Origin: an uncultured Oxalobacteraceae bacterium
Lineage (GTDB): Bacteria > Pseudomonadota > Gammaproteobacteria > Burkholderiales > Burkholderiaceae
Direction of reading: 5' to 3'
Assembly: GCA_946478765.1 (NCBI GenBank)
Contig: CAMLDH010000255.1
Span: 1-5,869 of the forward strand
DNA length: 5,869 bases
Part shown: positions 4,508 to 5,869 of the stretch, piece by piece
How positions within the stretch are numbered: the stretch's first letter is position 1
Layout of the letters: each line of letters starts with the position of its first letter
Made by a program: the position numbers and the translations under genes
Notes under the pieces: model-generated
Database searches by the model: none
The model's input: the letters and a program-made list of their open reading frames with translations, nothing else
Told to the model about the DNA's origin: nothing

Positions 4508-5869
4508 TCATTGCAAATTGGGCGCCAGCCAACGCTCGACGTCTTCCTTCTGCGCACCGCGCCGCGCCACCATGTCGTTCAACTGGTCGTCGTCAATCTT
4601 GCCGACATTGAAGTATTTCGATTCCGGATGCGCGAAGTAAAAGCCCGAGACCGATGCGCCGGGATACATCGCAAACGACTCGGTCAGTTGCATGCCGATT
4701 TCATCGCATTGCAACAGTTTGAACATGTCGGCTTTGACCGTGTGCTCCGGGCAGGCCGGATAACCCGGCGCCGGGCGAATGCCGCTGTACGCTTCCTTGA
4801 TCAGCGCTTCGTTGGACAGCGCTTCCTCCGGCACATAACCCCACAAATCCTTACGCACGCGTTCATGCAAATGTTCGGCAAATGCTTCCGCCAGACGATC
4901 GGCCAGCGACTTCAGCATGATCGACGAATAATCGTCGTGCGCATCTTCAAAACGCTTTTCATGCTTCTCGATGCCGAGGCCCGCAGTCACGGCGAACAAG
5001 CCGATGTAATCGGCAATGCCGGACGATTTCGGCGCGATGAAATCGGCCAGGCATTGATTCGGACGCGCAATGCCGTCAATCACCGGCTTCACCGTTTGCT
5101 GACGCAAGCCGTAGTAGGTAAACGCGACCTGCGTGCGGGTTTCATCGGTATAAATTTCGATGTCGTCATCGTTGAGGCTATTGGCCGGCATCAATGCGAT
5201 CACGCCATTGGCGCTCAACCAGCGGCCTTCGATCAATTTTTTGAGCAGCGCCTGGCCTTCTTCGAATACCTTACTGGCGGATTCGCCGACCACCGGATCT
5301 TTCAGGATCGCAGGATAAGGCCCGGCCAGATCCCAGGTCTGGAAAAACGGCCCCCAATCGATGTAGTGCGCAATCGTCGCCAGATCGACGTTCTTGAACA
5401 CGCGGCGGCCGATGAACTTCGGTTTGACCGGCGCACATTGTCCGCTGAAGTCGAGTTCCATCTTGTTGCTGCGCGCAGCGGCCAGCGACAGCATCGGTAC
5501 CGCTTTCTTGTTCGCATGCTGCTCGCGGATGCGCTGGTAATCGGTCGAGATATCTTCCAGGTATTGATCGCGCTGTTCCGGCGTCAATAGCGATTGCGCA
5601 ACCGATACCGAGCGCGACGCATCCGGCACGTACACCACCGGGCCTTCGTAATTCTGCGCAATTTTCACGCGGTATGCGCGCGGCTGGTGGTGGCGCCGCC
5701 GATCAGCAGCGGAATCTTCAGCATGCGGAAATGCGGATCGCGCTGCATCTCTTTCGCGACATGCGCCATTTCTTCCAGCGACGGCGTGATCAGGCCGGAC
5801 AATCCAATGATGTCGGCGTTTTCCGCTTTTGCTTTGGCAAGAATTTCGGAGCACGGCACCATCACGCCC
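4508..5869 (-). CDS. metH: Cobalamin-dependent methionine synthase MetH, C-terminal part, frameshifted
   Basis: This is the C-terminal part of 5-methyltetrahydrofolate-homocysteine methyltransferase, which makes methionine using methylcobalamin; the 5' end lies beyond the right edge. From 5868 to 5668 it encodes the end of the B12-binding Rossmann domain ([29 protein letters not shown]). After a one-base frame break at 5667/5668, a second frame continues with [21 protein letters not shown], then the AdoMet-binding activation domain: [59 protein letters not shown], the SAM-binding [33 protein letters not shown] and a terminal VERWLAP. Protein identity and domain order are secure. Cobalamin-ligand DxHxxG lies outside the window. 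As written, the upstream frame stops at TGA 5667-5665. The half-size chrA pair follows directly. Confidence 0.93.
   Translation of the reverse strand, partial: GRDGAVLRNSCQSKSGKRRHHWIVRPDHAVAGRNGACRERDAARSAFPHAEDSAADRRRHHQPRAYRVKIAQNYEGPVVYVPDASRSVSVAQSLLTPEQRDQYLEDISTDYQRIREQHANKKAVPMLSLAAARSNKMELDFSGQCAPVKPKFIGRRVFKNVDLATIAHYIDWGPFFQTWDLAGPYPAILKDPVVGESASKVFEEGQALLKKLIEGRWLSANGVIALMPANSLNDDDIEIYTDETRTQVAFTYYGLRQQTVKPVIDGIARPNQCLADFIAPKSSGIADYIGLFAVTAGLGIEKHEKRFEDAHDDYSSIMLKSLADRLAEAFAEHLHERVRKDLWGYVPEEALSNEALIKEAYSGIRPAPGYPACPEHTVKADMFKLLQCDEIGMQLTESFAMYPGASVSGFYFAHPESKYFNVGKIDDDQLNDMVARRGAQKEDVERWLAPNLQ
5665..5671 (-). other. metH: Single-base frameshift within metH
   Basis: On the minus strand the sequence reads ACC GCG TGA AAA, giving T-A-stop right after GGATTSRAH. 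Inserting one G after GCG restores ACC GCG GTG AAA ATT GCG, that is the family sequence HTAVKIA, and joins the two open frames without further change. The event is therefore loss of one G (a C on the plus strand) between 5667 and 5668. Confidence 0.85.

Noticed and set aside
4445..5590. Long plus-strand open frame (381 codons) opposite metH
   Set aside because: It is a shadow of metH: the minus strand carries unmistakable MetH motifs throughout, while the plus product shows no recognisable domain and is rich in Arg, His and Gln, as expected of antisense reading.

Overview
The window looks like chromosomal DNA of a betaproteobacterium, most likely Burkholderiales and perhaps Oxalobacteraceae (Herminiimonas/Collimonas-like). 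That is an inference from the style of the encoded proteins (MetH, a YafJ-type amidotransferase, an EAL-HDOD protein, a paired half-size ChrA) and from a moderately GC-rich base composition. No database search was possible.

Layout, left to right. A plus-strand TrmB-like SAM-dependent methyltransferase (100-789) is followed by a small hairpin and a 212-base gap. An unannotated 55-codon ORF can be read through this gap on the minus strand; its ATG overlaps, on the opposite strand, the ATG of the next gene. That next gene is a plus-strand class II glutamine amidotransferase of the YafJ type (1002-1769) with an N-terminal Cys nucleophile. A 324-base gap follows, dominated by a 160-bp imperfect inverted repeat (1830-1989) that resembles a small palindromic or MITE-like element. 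Next comes a plus-strand EAL-HDOD signalling protein (2094-3371). The rest lies on the minus strand and reads leftward: the C-terminal part of cobalamin-dependent methionine synthase (metH, entering from the right edge and ending at 4508), then two half-size CHR-domain chromate transporters (about 4472-3912 and 3915-3385). The two transporters overlap by ATGA and probably form one heteromeric ChrA-type carrier. The operon ends convergently, 13 bases from the stop of the EAL-HDOD gene.

The most notable points are four. A single-base frameshift lies in metH at the conserved GGATTS..HTAVKI region, so it is either a disabled gene or a sequence error. The large inverted repeat sits between the amidotransferase and the EAL-HDOD gene. 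The antisense small ORF fills the gap before the amidotransferase. A perfect 9-bp stem covers the probable start of the first transporter gene. I did not find an obviously new multi-gene system; most of the window is ordinary housekeeping, signalling and transport content.
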